Of a stretch of DNA of 64,000 nt, positions 32,151 through 41,759 are shown in pieces. The first letter of the stretch is position 1, and the number at the start of each line of letters is the position of its first letter. The translations under genes and the position numbers were made by a program. Source of the stretch: Oleispirillum naphthae (GTDB lineage: Bacteria; Pseudomonadota; Alphaproteobacteria; Rhodospirillales; Rhodospirillaceae); the NCBI GenBank assembly GCA_027864655.1, contig JAQAZG010000002.1, forward strand, positions 124,001 through 188,000, written 5' to 3'. Under the pieces are notes generated by a model, which was not told the origin of the DNA, ran no database searches, and saw only the letters and a program-made list of their open reading frames with translations.

Positions 32151-34646
32151 GTGGCCCTCGAGGAGCGTTTTTTCGCCACGGACCTTTTCCGCCTGCCCGC
32201 CAAACCGGCGGTGAGCGCCGCATGGCGGCGCTTGCAGATGGGAGATCCGGAAGGGGCCGCCTTTCTGCTCGACGGAATCGGCGCGGCGGACGCCGGGGCG
32301 GCGTGCCTCGCGCAACTGCGCGCCGCGGTTTCGGTGTCGCGCGGCGATGCCGCGGCGGCGGCGGCGGAGATCGACGCCGTGCTGCCGTGCCTGTCCGACG
32401 CCGGGGAGATCGCGGCGCTTTCCTTCCAGAGCGGCATTTGCCATGCCGCCGCAGGCGACGCCGCCGCGGCGCATGCCGCCTTGTCCCGCGCCGCGCATGC
32501 CGCGCCGCGGCGGCCCGACACCCGCCTGGCGCAGGCCGAGGCGGCCTGGGACGCGGGCGGCCCCGCCGCCGGGCGCGCCGCCTTCCGCGCCGCATGCGCG
32601 GCGGACTGCGGACCGGGGCTGTGGACCGCCTGGGCGCGGCGCGAGCGCGGCGCGGGGGAAACCGCCGCCGCGCGCGCCGTCCTCGATGACGGCCTCGCGC
32701 GGCATCCGGACGATCCCGACCTTCTCGCCGTCCTTGCGGCCTGGTTTCTGGGAGAGAAACGCCCGGAGGAGGCTCTGGGCGTTCTCGACCGTCTGCCCGG
32801 GGCCTGGCGGAACCACCCCGTCGCCCGGGTCAACCGGGGCAACGCCCTGCTGCAGATGCGCCGTTTCGACGAGGCGGAGGCGTGTTTCGCGGCGGTTCTG
32901 GCCGATGCGCCGGATTTCTTCGAGGCGCAGCTCGGCATCGCCACCGTCGCCTTCGACCGGGGGGAGGACGCCGCGGCGCAGGCCGCCTTCGACGCGGCGG
33001 CGCGGCTGCGCCCGGGCGACCGGGACATGCGCCTCAAGATCGCCACCCTCTATGCCCGCACCCGCCGCATTTCCGAGGCGGAGGCGGTGTTCGCCGCGCT
33101 TCTCGCCGAGAACCCCGACGACTTCGCCGCGCACTATCAGCTGGCGGTGCTGCTGTATGTGGAGAACCGCCACCTCGAGGCGGAGACCCATGCCCTGGCG
33201 GCCCTCGCCCTGGACCCCGCGGCGCGCGAGCTTTACGACCTTCTGGGCCTGTTGCAGATCGCGCGCGGCGACATCGACGCGGCGACCGCAAGCTTCGGCC
33301 AGGCGATGGCGACGGTGCAGCCCAAGACCGTGGCCTTCGTCTCCAACTGGCTCTACCTCTTGAACTACAGCATCGCGCGGAGCCCGGCGGAAGTCGCCGC
33401 CGCGCACCGCGCCTACGGCGCGCGGTTCGGCGGGCGCGGCGCGGACCCGGCGTTCGCCTTCGCCAACGATCCGGACCCGGAGCGTCCCCTGCGGGTCGGC
33501 TATGTGTCGCCGGACTTCCGGGCGCATTCCGTCTCCTATTTCATGGCGGCGGTGGTGCGCGGCCACGACCGCGCCAAGGTGCGCGTCTATGCCTACAGCT
33601 TCACCCAGCAGCGCGACAGGATGACCGGCTGGCTTTCCGAGACGGCGGACGCATGGCGCGACGTGGCCGCCATGACCTGGGACGAGATCCGCGAGCGGAT
33701 CCGCGCCGACGGCATCGACATTCTGGTGGACCTCGCCGGGCATACCGGCAACAACCTGCTGCCGGTGCTCGCCCGCCGCGCCGCGCCGGTGCAGGTGAGC
33801 TGGCTGGGCTATCCCAACACCACCGGGCTGCCGGCCATGGACTACCGCATCGTCGATGCGGTGACCGACCCGCCGGGAGAGGACGATGCCCTGGCCACCG
33901 AGGAACTGGTGCGGCTGCCGCGCCCGTTCGTCTGCTACCGTCCGGTGAACGACCGGCCGGAGGATGCGGCGGGGCCGATGGCGGCGGGCGGGCCGTTCAC
34001 CTTCGGCTCGTTCAACGCGGCGCTGAAGCTGAACGACCGGGTTTTCGACGCCTGGGCGCGCATTCTCGCGGAAGCGCCGGATGCGCGCCTTCTCCTCAAG
34101 GCGAAGCAATACGCCAATGCGCCGACCCGGGATTGGGTTCTGGACGCCTTCGCCGCCCGCGGCATTGCGGCGGAGCGCCTGGTCCTGCGTGCCTTTACGG
34201 CGACCCTGGGCGAACACCTGGGGATGTACGGCGAGATCGACCTGGCGCTCGACACCTTTCCCTACAACGGCACCACCACGACGTGCGAGGCGATGTCCAT
34301 GGGGGTGCCGGTTCTCTCCCTGCGCGGCGACCGCCATGCCGCCCGCGTCGGCGAGACCCTGCTGTCCGCTGTGGGCGTCGATCCGGTTTTCCTCGCCGAC
34401 GATGTGGACGATTACGTGTTCCGGGCCGTCGGCTGGGCCGCACGGCGGACGGAGCTGGACGCGATGCGCCGGGATATCCGGTGGCGGCTGGAGCATTCCC
34501 TCCTCTGCGACGAAGCGGGGCAGGCCGCCGCCATGGAGGACGCCTACCGCGCGATGTGGCGCCGCTGGTGCGCCGCAGGGCCGCGCTGCGGCCTCGGCCC
34601 GTCCGAATTCGACGAGGAGCTGCGGGCGGCATGCGCAAAGACCTGA
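32151..34646 (+). CDS. TPR protein with O-GlcNAc transferase-like (GT41/SPINDLY) domain (right copy)
   Basis: An 831-residue protein from the GTG at 32151, with GGGAGGGAGG just upstream. The first 430 residues are TPR-like repeats (AARLRPGDRDMRLKIATLYA). The catalytic region has LRVGYVSPDFRAHSVSYFMA, VDLAGHTGNNLLPVLARRAA and LALDTFPYNGTTTTCEAMSM. These are the same landmarks as in the gene at 28180-30072, though the two have diverged. It follows flaF, so it is co-transcribed with the flagellin regulators, and is a strong candidate flagellin glycosyltransferase. Confidence 0.87.
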   Translation: MALEERFFATDLFRLPAKPAVSAAWRRLQMGDPEGAAFLLDGIGAADAGAACLAQLRAAVSVSRGDAAAAAAEIDAVLPCLSDAGEIAALSFQSGICHAAAGDAAAAHAALSRAAHAAPRRPDTRLAQAEAAWDAGGPAAGRAAFRAACAADCGPGLWTAWARRERGAGETAAARAVLDDGLARHPDDPDLLAVLAAWFLGEKRPEEALGVLDRLPGAWRNHPVARVNRGNALLQMRRFDEAEACFAAVLADAPDFFEAQLGIATVAFDRGEDAAAQAAFDAAARLRPGDRDMRLKIATLYARTRRISEAEAVFAALLAENPDDFAAHYQLAVLLYVENRHLEAETHALAALALDPAARELYDLLGLLQIARGDIDAATASFGQAMATVQPKTVAFVSNWLYLLNYSIARSPAEVAAAHRAYGARFGGRGADPAFAFANDPDPERPLRVGYVSPDFRAHSVSYFMAAVVRGHDRAKVRVYAYSFTQQRDRMTGWLSETADAWRDVAAMTWDEIRERIRADGIDILVDLAGHTGNNLLPVLARRAAPVQVSWLGYPNTTGLPAMDYRIVDAVTDPPGEDDALATEELVRLPRPFVCYRPVNDRPEDAAGPMAAGGPFTFGSFNAALKLNDRVFDAWARILAEAPDARLLLKAKQYANAPTRDWVLDAFAARGIAAERLVLRAFTATLGEHLGMYGEIDLALDTFPYNGTTTTCEAMSMGVPVLSLRGDRHAARVGETLLSAVGVDPVFLADDVDDYVFRAVGWAARRTELDAMRRDIRWRLEHSLLCDEAGQAAAMEDAYRAMWRRWCAAGPRCGLGPSEFDEELRAACAKT

Positions 34647-36040
34647 TCTTCGCCATGGGGTATCTGGAGGCGGGGCGCCCCGCCGCCGCCGCCGCCGCCG
34701 CGCGCGAGGCCCTGGCCGAGGCTCCGGAGTCCCCCGACGCGCACTACGTTCTCGGCAGCGCGCTGCGGGAAATGGACGAGCCGGAGGCGGCGCTGGCGCA
34801 CCTTGCCCGCGCCGCCGGGCTGGCCCCCGGCGATGCGGCGATCCGCCATGCCCTGGGGCTGGCGCTGCTGCAAGGCGGCGACCCGGCGGCGGCGCGCGAA
34901 CACCTGGCGTTCGCCGCGGCGCGCCAGGGCGACCTCGGCTTCCGGGAAAGCCTGGGGGCCTGCCTGGCCGCGTTGGGGCTCCCCGCCGAGGCGGAACCGC
35001 ACTTGCGCGCCGTCGCCGAGGCGCGCTCCGGCTCTCCGTCGTCATGGGCCAATCTCGGCTCCGTTCTCACCGATCTCGGGCGCTGCGGCGAGGCGGCGGC
35101 GGCGGCGGAACGGGCGATCGCCCTGGATGCGGACCACGTGGAGGCGCACATGGCCCGCGCCTTCGCCCTGCTGCGCGCCGGGCGCTGGGCCGAGGCGTGG
35201 CCGGAGTACGAATGGCGCTGGCGCCGCCGGGTCTTCCGGGAGGCCTATCCTCCCGCCGCCTGCCCGCGTTGGCGCGGCGAGCGGCTGCCGCCCGATGCGC
35301 GGCTGTGGGTGCGCGGCGAACAGGGGCTGGGCGACCATGTCCAGTTCGCGCGGTTCGTGCCCCCGGCGGCGGAGCGTGCGGGATGCCCGGTGGTTCTGAC
35401 CGCGCCCGCGCCGCTGCGGCGGCTGCTGTCCACGGTTCCGGGGGTTGCGGCGTGCCTCGACCGCGGCGCGCCGGACGGATGCGCCGCGGAAATTCCCATG
35501 GCGAGCCTGCCCGGGCTGTTGGGCGCGCGCCCGGACGGCCTGCCCGGCGGCGTGCCGTTCCTCCGCGCGCCGGAAGCGCCGCGCCTGCCGCCCCGCCGGG
35601 GCGGGCGGGCGCGCATCGGCGTGGTCTGGTCCGACAAGCCGAAACCGCGCAGCCGCGCCGTCGATTTCGACGCCCTGGCCGCCGCCCTCTCCGGCCTGGA
35701 GGCGGAGATCTTCAGCCTGCAACTGGGAGAGGGCCACGCCGCCCGGGCGGCGGCGGCGGGCTGGACCGACCTTTCGTTCCTGATTGGGGATTTTGCCGAT
35801 ACCGCCGCCCTGGTGGCGCAGGTGGACGCCCTGGTTTCCGCCGATACCGCCGCCCTGCACGTCGCGGGCGGCCTGGGCGTGCCGGTGTTCGTGCTGTTGC
35901 AGGCGATGGGGGATTGGCGCTGGCTACAGCGGCGGACGGACAGCCCGTGGTATCCCTCCGCCCGCCTGTTGCGCCAGGAAACCCAGGGGGACTGGGGCGT
36001 CCCCCTGGCGGCGCTGCGCGCTGCGCTTCAGTCCATGTAG
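34631..36040 (+). CDS. TPR protein with GT9-like glycosyltransferase domain (right copy)
   Basis: A 469-residue protein from the ATG at 34631, overlapping the TPR-GT41 gene by 16 bp. Residues 1-190 are TPRs (DAHYVLGSALREMDEPEAAL). The catalytic part has VRGEQGLGDHVQFARFVPPA and VSADTAALHVAGGLGVPVFV, with the closing DWRWLQRRTDSPWYPSARLL shared with the left copy. It converges on flgL and overlaps its 3' end by 13 bp, with no terminator visible between them. Confidence 0.82.
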   Translation: MRKDLIFAMGYLEAGRPAAAAAAAREALAEAPESPDAHYVLGSALREMDEPEAALAHLARAAGLAPGDAAIRHALGLALLQGGDPAAAREHLAFAAARQGDLGFRESLGACLAALGLPAEAEPHLRAVAEARSGSPSSWANLGSVLTDLGRCGEAAAAAERAIALDADHVEAHMARAFALLRAGRWAEAWPEYEWRWRRRVFREAYPPAACPRWRGERLPPDARLWVRGEQGLGDHVQFARFVPPAAERAGCPVVLTAPAPLRRLLSTVPGVAACLDRGAPDGCAAEIPMASLPGLLGARPDGLPGGVPFLRAPEAPRLPPRRGGRARIGVVWSDKPKPRSRAVDFDALAAALSGLEAEIFSLQLGEGHAARAAAAGWTDLSFLIGDFADTAALVAQVDALVSADTAALHVAGGLGVPVFVLLQAMGDWRWLQRRTDSPWYPSARLLRQETQGDWGVPLAALRAALQSM

Positions 36041-37560
36041 TTGAGCAGCGACAGCTGGTTGATCATGCTCATCGCGGCGTAGGAGATCTGCAGCGCGGTG
36101 CTCTGGTCGTTGATCATCGTCGCCACCTCGGTGGTGTCGGCGTCTTCCATGTCGCTCATCCGCGTCGCCAGGAAGGTGGAGTAGGTCTGCTGGCTGGTCA
36201 GCGCGTTCTTCAGCACCACCTGGTTGCTCGCCAGCAGGTTTTCGAGGCGCGAGAAGTCCTGGCCGTTTTCCGCGGTGTTGCCGACCTCGTGCTGCACCGC
36301 GTCGGAGGCGATGGAAAGCGCCTCGTTGAGGCGGCGGGTGAGTTCCTCGCCGTCGATCTCGCCGGTGACGGAATCCGTCGGCAGGCCCTGGATCACCATG
36401 CCGATGGCGCGGATCGCCTTTTCGATCGCGCCGTTCTTGGCGTTGACGCCGAGCTCGATGCTGCGGGAGTCGCTCACCCGGTGCTCCACCACCGTTTCGC
36501 CGCCCTTGTAGTAGATGTCGTTGCTGAGCGCCGCGTTGCCGGTGGCGGCCACCGCCTCGGTCACCGGCGGCGGCTCCACGGTGAGGGTTCTGCCGTCGGC
36601 GGAGATGCCGGTGACGGTGAAGGTGCGGTTGTTGGTGTTGGTGCCGGAGACGGTGATCTGCCCCGGCTGGATCGCCGGAACGCTCACCGTGGCGCCCGCC
36701 GCCAGGGTTTCGTCGGTGGTCAGTCCGGGCGCGAGCGTCAGCGTGCTGCCGTCGGCGGAAACGCCGGAGACGGTGTAGAAGCGGTCGTCGGCGGTGCTGC
36801 CGGAAAGCTGGATCGTCATTCCCGCCTCGACGTTCGCGAACGCCCCGGCGGTGCCCGCGGTAAGGGTGCCGTTGGTCGCGTCCAGGGTCAGCGGGCCGGT
36901 GGCGGCGTTGGTGTAGGTTTGCAGGTTGAACGCCCCGGCGGTGCCCGCGGTGATGGTGCCCGCGCCGTTGTTGAAGGTGAGGGTGCCGGTATCCCCCGAG
37001 GTGATCAGCGTGTCGTTCATGTGGGCGAAGCGGCTTTCCGGCGCGGTGATGTCGTTGCCGTCGTAGACCGCCTGGAAGTCCTCCACCGAATCGAAGGGGA
37101 TGGAGATCGGCAGCACGTCGTTGCGCCCGCCGGAGAACAGGTACTGATCGCCCAGCTTGATGTCGAAGTAGGACTCGATGTCCTTCAGGATGTTGAAGGC
37201 GCGGTCCTGTAGCCCCTTGAGGTTCGTCAGTTCCTCGTCGTCCATGTTGGTGAGGTCGTGGTTGAGGTAGGAACTGAGGTCGTCGCGGAAGTTGATCAGC
37301 GAGGCCCGCGCGCCGTCCACCGACGAACTCATCGCCGAGAGCCGGGTGTTGGCCACGGTGTTGTTGGTGATGTAGGTCTGGTTGAGCGCGGAGATGTTCT
37401 CGAAGCTGACCAGGCGCAACGCGTCGGAGGCGATGCCGGAGTAGGTCTGGGACTTCTTTTCCGTCGAGAGCTGGGTCTGCAGGTCGTAGATCCGCGACTG
37501 CGTGCTCATCAGACGGGCCGACATCAGGCTGTGGGCGGCGAGAGTGGGAACCCGGGTCAT
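36028..37560 (-). CDS. flgL: Hook-filament junction protein FlgL, enlarged
   Basis: A 510-residue FlgL. The N-terminal helices have the family opening (MSARLMSTQSRIYDLQTQLS) and the C-terminal segment (QQTYSTFLATRMSDMEDADT) is characteristic. FlgL is usually about 300 residues; the surplus lies in a beta-rich middle (about 180-330) with two related units, VSGVSADGSTLTLAPG and VTGISADGRTLTVEPP. It is the last gene of the flgI unit, 12 bp from flgK. Confidence 0.93.
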   Translation of the reverse strand: MTRVPTLAAHSLMSARLMSTQSRIYDLQTQLSTEKKSQTYSGIASDALRLVSFENISALNQTYITNNTVANTRLSAMSSSVDGARASLINFRDDLSSYLNHDLTNMDDEELTNLKGLQDRAFNILKDIESYFDIKLGDQYLFSGGRNDVLPISIPFDSVEDFQAVYDGNDITAPESRFAHMNDTLITSGDTGTLTFNNGAGTITAGTAGAFNLQTYTNAATGPLTLDATNGTLTAGTAGAFANVEAGMTIQLSGSTADDRFYTVSGVSADGSTLTLAPGLTTDETLAAGATVSVPAIQPGQITVSGTNTNNRTFTVTGISADGRTLTVEPPPVTEAVAATGNAALSNDIYYKGGETVVEHRVSDSRSIELGVNAKNGAIEKAIRAIGMVIQGLPTDSVTGEIDGEELTRRLNEALSIASDAVQHEVGNTAENGQDFSRLENLLASNQVVLKNALTSQQTYSTFLATRMSDMEDADTTEVATMINDQSTALQISYAAMSMINQLSLLNYMD

Positions 37561-37572
37561 CGGAATGCCCCC

Positions 37573-39750
37573 TTATTTTACGATGTTGTTGAGGACGTCG
37601 AACAGGCTCTGCGTCGTGCTGATCACCCGTGCGGCCGCGGTGTAGGCCTGCTGATAGATCATCAGCTGGGTGAGTTCTTCGTCCAGGTTGACGCCGCTGA
37701 TCTGGCCCTGCTTGAGCGCCAGGCTTTCGGTCAGGGTCTGCTGGGTTTCGCTGCGGCTGGCGGCGCGGCTCGCCTCCGACGAGGTCTGCGACAGGATCGA
37801 CGTGGCATAGGCGGAGAAGCTCTGCGTTCCGGCGGCGATCTTGCCCGCCTCGGCGAAGGAGGCCGCGGAGGTGAAGGCCTCGGCCATGGCGTTGGCGATG
37901 GAGTTGTCGGCGGAGGCCAGCCCGTACTGCCCGGTGTCCGTGTTGTATTGCAGGATGCCGGAGGACAGCAGCGAGGAGTCGGAGGTCAGGTCTTCGCGCA
38001 CTTCGAGGCTCGCCGCCGCGCCGGACTTCGACGGCGCCATGCCGAGGCGGGTGAGCACGCCCTGGGCGGTGGTCTCGCTGACCACCATCTCCTCGCCGTC
38101 GTTCTGCAGGATGCGCAGGCGTACGCCCGAGCCTTCCTTGACCACGCTCGCGGTGATGTTGGCGGCGGCGAGCGCGGAGTCCGCGTTGATCTTCGCCGCG
38201 ATGTCGGAGACCGTGTCGTTCTGGCTGATGTTGACGGTGGAGATCGCGGTGTCGCCCGCGATGCCGAAGCTCATCGCCGAGGCCGTGGACGCCTTCCACG
38301 ACGTGGAGACGATCTTGCTGTCGTAGAGGCAGTTGGCGGTGGGATCGACGTAGAAGTCGTTGAGCCCGAAGAACGCCGAGAAGCCCTTGCTCACCGATTC
38401 GTAGATGCCGTCGCCGCCCGCGGCGTCGAAGCTCACGGTGATGTCGGCGGCCGCGCCGGTGGTGTCCTCGTCGCGCATCGCGAAGCCGACGCTCTCGGTC
38501 CCGGGAATTTCGATCGCCAGGTGTCCGTCGGTATCCACCGAGGCCCAGGCGGTCGGCGTGCCGCCCTTGTAGTCGGTGAAGAAGGCGTTGAGCGCATCGA
38601 CGATGTCGTCGATGCTGCCGCTGCTGGTGGGGGTGCCGCCGTTGAGCGCGGTGAGTTCGTCCTTGATCGAGGACTGCGCCGCCTGGGTGCCGTCGGCGTT
38701 GTAGAGCACCAGCTTGACGTCGCCGGGGCCGAAGCCGACCGACTGGCCGGCGGAATCGATGAAGGTGCGCGTGCCGGTGGAGTTCTGCGCCAGGCCGGGG
38801 TACGGCGTGCCGCGGTTGTGCACCGCGTTGAGCGTATCCTTGAGCTGGGTCGCGAGTTCGTCCAGTTCCGATTGCAGGGCGGGCAGGGTGGTGTCGCGCA
38901 TCTGGATGTAGCCCGCCATCTCGCCGCCGGAGATGTCGGCGGTGATGTCGGCGCCGCCCGCGGAGATGCCGTTGAAGTTGCCCGCCTCGTAGGTCAGCCC
39001 CGCCGCGGTCTGGGTCACCGCCTGGTGGGTGAGGGGGACCGGGTTCTTGTCCAGCAGGCTGCGCCCCTGGGCGGTGAGCAGGATCACCTCGCCCGAATCC
39101 CGCTTGAAGTAGCTGAAGTTCATCAGCGCGGAGAGGTCGGTGAGCGCCTGGTCGCGCTGATCCTCGAGGTCGCCGGTATCCTGGAAGGTGTTCTGGTTGC
39201 GCACGATCTCGGCGTTCAGGGTGCTGATGTGCGAGAGCAGGCCGTTGACCGAGTCCACGTCGCTTTCGAGGCCGCGGTCGGCCTCGAGGCGCAGGTTCTG
39301 CAGCGCCGTGGTCATGGTGTTGAGCTGCTCGGCGACGTCTGCCGCCGACTGCACGGTGTTGAGCGCCTGGGTGACGCTCGACACATCGACGCCCAGGGTC
39401 TCGAACTGGTTGGCCAGGCTTTGGATGGCATGCGCGATCGAGCTGTTGTCCGAGGGCGAGCCGAACAGGTCCTGGATGCGGGAGTAGTAGGTGTTCTGCA
39501 CCGAGTAGGAGCCCGCCACCGCGGCCTCGCGGCGGATGTCGCGCAGCAGCGCCTCGTCCACCGTGCGCTCCAGGCCCCGCGCCCGCACGCCCACACCCCT
39601 TCCGGCCAGCACCTGGCTTTCCTGCACGAAAACCTTGCGGGTGTAGCCGACGGTGTTGACGTTCGCGATGTTGCGCGAGATCGAGTCCAGCCCTTGCTGG
39701 GCGGTGCTCAACCCGGACATCGCGGCGCCCAAGGCCAGTGTAATCGACAT
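37573..39750 (-). CDS. flgK: Hook-filament junction protein FlgK (HAP1)
   Basis: A 725-residue FlgK. The N-terminus has SGLSTAQQGLDSISRNIANV and the motif ANVNTVGYTRKV; the C-terminus has INLDEEL-type residues (GVNLDEELTQLMIYQQAYTA) and ARVISTTQSLFDVLNNIV. It joins hook to filament outside the cell. It follows flgN by 52 bp and precedes flgL by 12 bp, the normal order. Confidence 0.96.
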   Translation of the reverse strand: MSITLALGAAMSGLSTAQQGLDSISRNIANVNTVGYTRKVFVQESQVLAGRGVGVRARGLERTVDEALLRDIRREAAVAGSYSVQNTYYSRIQDLFGSPSDNSSIAHAIQSLANQFETLGVDVSSVTQALNTVQSAADVAEQLNTMTTALQNLRLEADRGLESDVDSVNGLLSHISTLNAEIVRNQNTFQDTGDLEDQRDQALTDLSALMNFSYFKRDSGEVILLTAQGRSLLDKNPVPLTHQAVTQTAAGLTYEAGNFNGISAGGADITADISGGEMAGYIQMRDTTLPALQSELDELATQLKDTLNAVHNRGTPYPGLAQNSTGTRTFIDSAGQSVGFGPGDVKLVLYNADGTQAAQSSIKDELTALNGGTPTSSGSIDDIVDALNAFFTDYKGGTPTAWASVDTDGHLAIEIPGTESVGFAMRDEDTTGAAADITVSFDAAGGDGIYESVSKGFSAFFGLNDFYVDPTANCLYDSKIVSTSWKASTASAMSFGIAGDTAISTVNISQNDTVSDIAAKINADSALAAANITASVVKEGSGVRLRILQNDGEEMVVSETTAQGVLTRLGMAPSKSGAAASLEVREDLTSDSSLLSSGILQYNTDTGQYGLASADNSIANAMAEAFTSAASFAEAGKIAAGTQSFSAYATSILSQTSSEASRAASRSETQQTLTESLALKQGQISGVNLDEELTQLMIYQQAYTAAARVISTTQSLFDVLNNIVK

Positions 39751-39802
39751 TGCGTACTCTCCCGTTACGGTGTCGTCGTTCTGACGGCTGCGGGATGGCG
39801 GC

Positions 39803-40279
39803 TCACAATTCCTTGTTGAAGCTCACCGCCAGCGGACGGCCATCCGCGGTGCTGCCCTTGAGCGCGCCGCTCCTGCCGTAGATCGCGTTGCGTTCCTGCG
39901 CCTGCTTCACGCCCTCGACCACCGCGTGCATCACGCGGTTGGCCGCTTCGATGTTGGCGGTGAGCAGGCGCTCGTTGCGTTCCGTCGCGGTCTGCAGGCG
40001 CTCGCCGAGGGAGCGCAGGGAAGCGCGCTCGTCCTCTTCGAGAATCTGCAGGATGTCCGGCGCATCGACGATCGCCTGCATCTGGTTGCGGTAGTTGCGC
40101 GCGAGAGTCCACTTGTTGACCGACAGCGCCTTCACCGTCTCGATGTCGTGGCCGGAAAGCGCCGCGTTCTCTGCGTCGATCAGCTCGGTGAGGCTGCTCA
40201 TCACGATGCGCAGATCCTCGATGCTGCGGCGGTGCCGGTCCGGCACGGCGCGGGTCTGGGGTGCGGTTTCCTTGCTCAT
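39803..40279 (-). CDS. flgN: Flagellar export chaperone FlgN
   Basis: A 158-residue mostly helical protein with SIEDLRIVMSSLTELIDAEN and LLTANIEAANRVMHAVVEGV. FlgN binds FlgK and FlgL in the cytosol and delivers them for export, and it sits immediately before flgK. The sequence is diverged, so size, helical content and gene order carry much of the call. Its start overlaps the flgJ stop by 3 bp. Confidence 0.85.
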   Translation of the reverse strand: MSKETAPQTRAVPDRHRRSIEDLRIVMSSLTELIDAENAALSGHDIETVKALSVNKWTLARNYRNQMQAIVDAPDILQILEEDERASLRSLGERLQTATERNERLLTANIEAANRVMHAVVEGVKQAQERNAIYGRSGALKGSTADGRPLAVSFNKEL

Positions 40280-40611
40280 GCGGCGCGGCCCTCCTGTGCC
40301 GCAAGCAGGGTGCGGGAGACCGCGTCGGCGATGCCGAGTCCGCCGGTCTTGGCCACCTGCTTGCCGTATTCGTCGATCATCAGCGACCGGTACATCGTCT
40401 CCGCCTTGCCGCCGCCGAACTCCGGATCGGCGGACAGGCCCTCGAACATGAACTGGAACATCTGGCTGAGGAACATCGCCTCGAAGTCCTGAGACGCCTG
40501 GGCGATCTGCTCGCGGCTCGCGCCCTTGGCGCCCTTCGCCCGCGCCGATGCGGCGGCGGTGGCGGCGGCGTCGCTTTGCGGCAGGGCGGCGGAGGCGAAG
40601 GCGTCGATCAT
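40276..40611 (-). CDS. flgJ: Rod-binding protein FlgJ, N-terminal domain only
   Basis: A 111-residue protein with the FlgJ rod-binding core: QASQDFEAMFLSQMFQFMFE, then GGGKAETMYRSLMIDEYGKQ. It ends before any muramidase domain, as is common in alphaproteobacteria, so a separate lytic enzyme is needed to open the peptidoglycan. The start overlaps the flgI stop by a single base (TGATG). Confidence 0.92.
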   Translation of the reverse strand: MIDAFASAALPQSDAAATAAASARAKGAKGASREQIAQASQDFEAMFLSQMFQFMFEGLSADPEFGGGKAETMYRSLMIDEYGKQVAKTGGLGIADAVSRTLLAAQEGRAA

Positions 40612-41759
40612 CACATCACCTCGATGTCGGCGTTGAGCGCGCCCGCGGCCTTGATCGCCTGCAGGATGCCGATCATGTCGCGCGGGCCGACCCCCAGCGC
40701 ATTGAGCCCGTCCACCAGTTCCTGCAGGGAGACGCCCTCGTTGACGATGGCGAGGCGCTTGTCCTTGTCCTCCTGCACCTGGATGTCGGTGCGCGGCACC
40801 GTGGTGGTGGTGCCGGTGGCGGAGAACGGCGCGGGCTGCGACACCTGCGGCGTCTCGGTGACGCGGATGGTGAGGTTGCCCTGGGCGATCGCCACCTCGT
40901 TGATGCGCACGTTGGCGCCGATGACGATGATCCCCGAGCGCTCGTCGATCACCACGCGCGCCACCTGGTCCGGCTCGACGCGCAACTGCTCGACATCGGT
41001 GATCAGTTCGACGACGTTGCCGGAATAGTTGGGCGGCACCGACATCTGCACCGTGGTGGGGTCGAGCGCCCGCGCCGCGTGCGTGCCGGTGAAGGCGTTG
41101 ATCGCCTGCGCGACGCGCCGCGCGGTGGTGAAATCGGGGCTGCGCAGGGCGAGCTTGACGTCCTGCATCGCGTTCAGGGAGAAGGGAATCTCGCGTTCGA
41201 CGATGGCGCCGTTGGCGATGCGCCCGGCGGTCGGCACGTTCTTCACCACGCTCTGGCCCGCGCCCGAGGCGGCAAACCCGCCGATCGCCACCTGGCCCTG
41301 GCTCACCGCGTAGACCTCGCCGTCGGCGCCGATCAGGGGCGTCACCAGGAGGGTGCCGCCCTGCAGGCTCTTCGCCGTGCCCATGGCGGAAACCGTGACG
41401 TCGATGCGGCTGCCCTGGCGCGCGAACGGCGGCAGGGTGGCGGTGACCATCACCGCGGCGATGTTGTCCGGGTCCACCTTGTTGTCGCGGGTGTTGACGC
41501 CCAGGCGTTCCAACATCGCGATCAGGCTTTCCTTGGTGAAGGTGATGTCGGTGAGGTCGTCGCCGGTGCCGTTCAGCCCGACCACCAGGCCATAGCCGAT
41601 CAGCACGTTGTCGCGCACGCCCTCGACGCTCGCGATGTCCTTGATGCGCGAGGAGGCGAGCCCGTCCGCGGGCGCCGCGAGGCAGGCGGCGAACGCCAAA
41701 GCGGCGGCGCAGCGCCGGCTTGCGGAAAGAAGGCTGATGCTCTTGGTCCACACACCCAT
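40611..41759 (-). CDS. flgI: Flagellar P-ring protein FlgI
   Basis: A 382-residue periplasmic ring protein. The first 36 residues are a signal peptide (RRCAAALAFAACLAAPADGL). The mature part has RIKDIASVEGVRDNVLIGYG and LVVGLNGTGDD, hallmarks of FlgI. The ATG at 41759 is chosen; a GTG at 41780 would add 7 residues. It is the first gene of flgI-flgJ-flgN-flgK-flgL and lies 67 bp from a sigma-54 promoter. Confidence 0.96.
   Translation of the reverse strand: MGVWTKSISLLSASRRCAAALAFAACLAAPADGLASSRIKDIASVEGVRDNVLIGYGLVVGLNGTGDDLTDITFTKESLIAMLERLGVNTRDNKVDPDNIAAVMVTATLPPFARQGSRIDVTVSAMGTAKSLQGGTLLVTPLIGADGEVYAVSQGQVAIGGFAASGAGQSVVKNVPTAGRIANGAIVEREIPFSLNAMQDVKLALRSPDFTTARRVAQAINAFTGTHAARALDPTTVQMSVPPNYSGNVVELITDVEQLRVEPDQVARVVIDERSGIIVIGANVRINEVAIAQGNLTIRVTETPQVSQPAPFSATGTTTTVPRTDIQVQEDKDKRLAIVNEGVSLQELVDGLNALGVGPRDMIGILQAIKAAGALNADIEVM

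Noticed and set aside
31743-35045. An 1100-codon minus-strand open frame opposite flaF and the TPR-GT41 gene
   Set aside because: It is antisense to genes with recognised domains and has no recognisable domain of its own.
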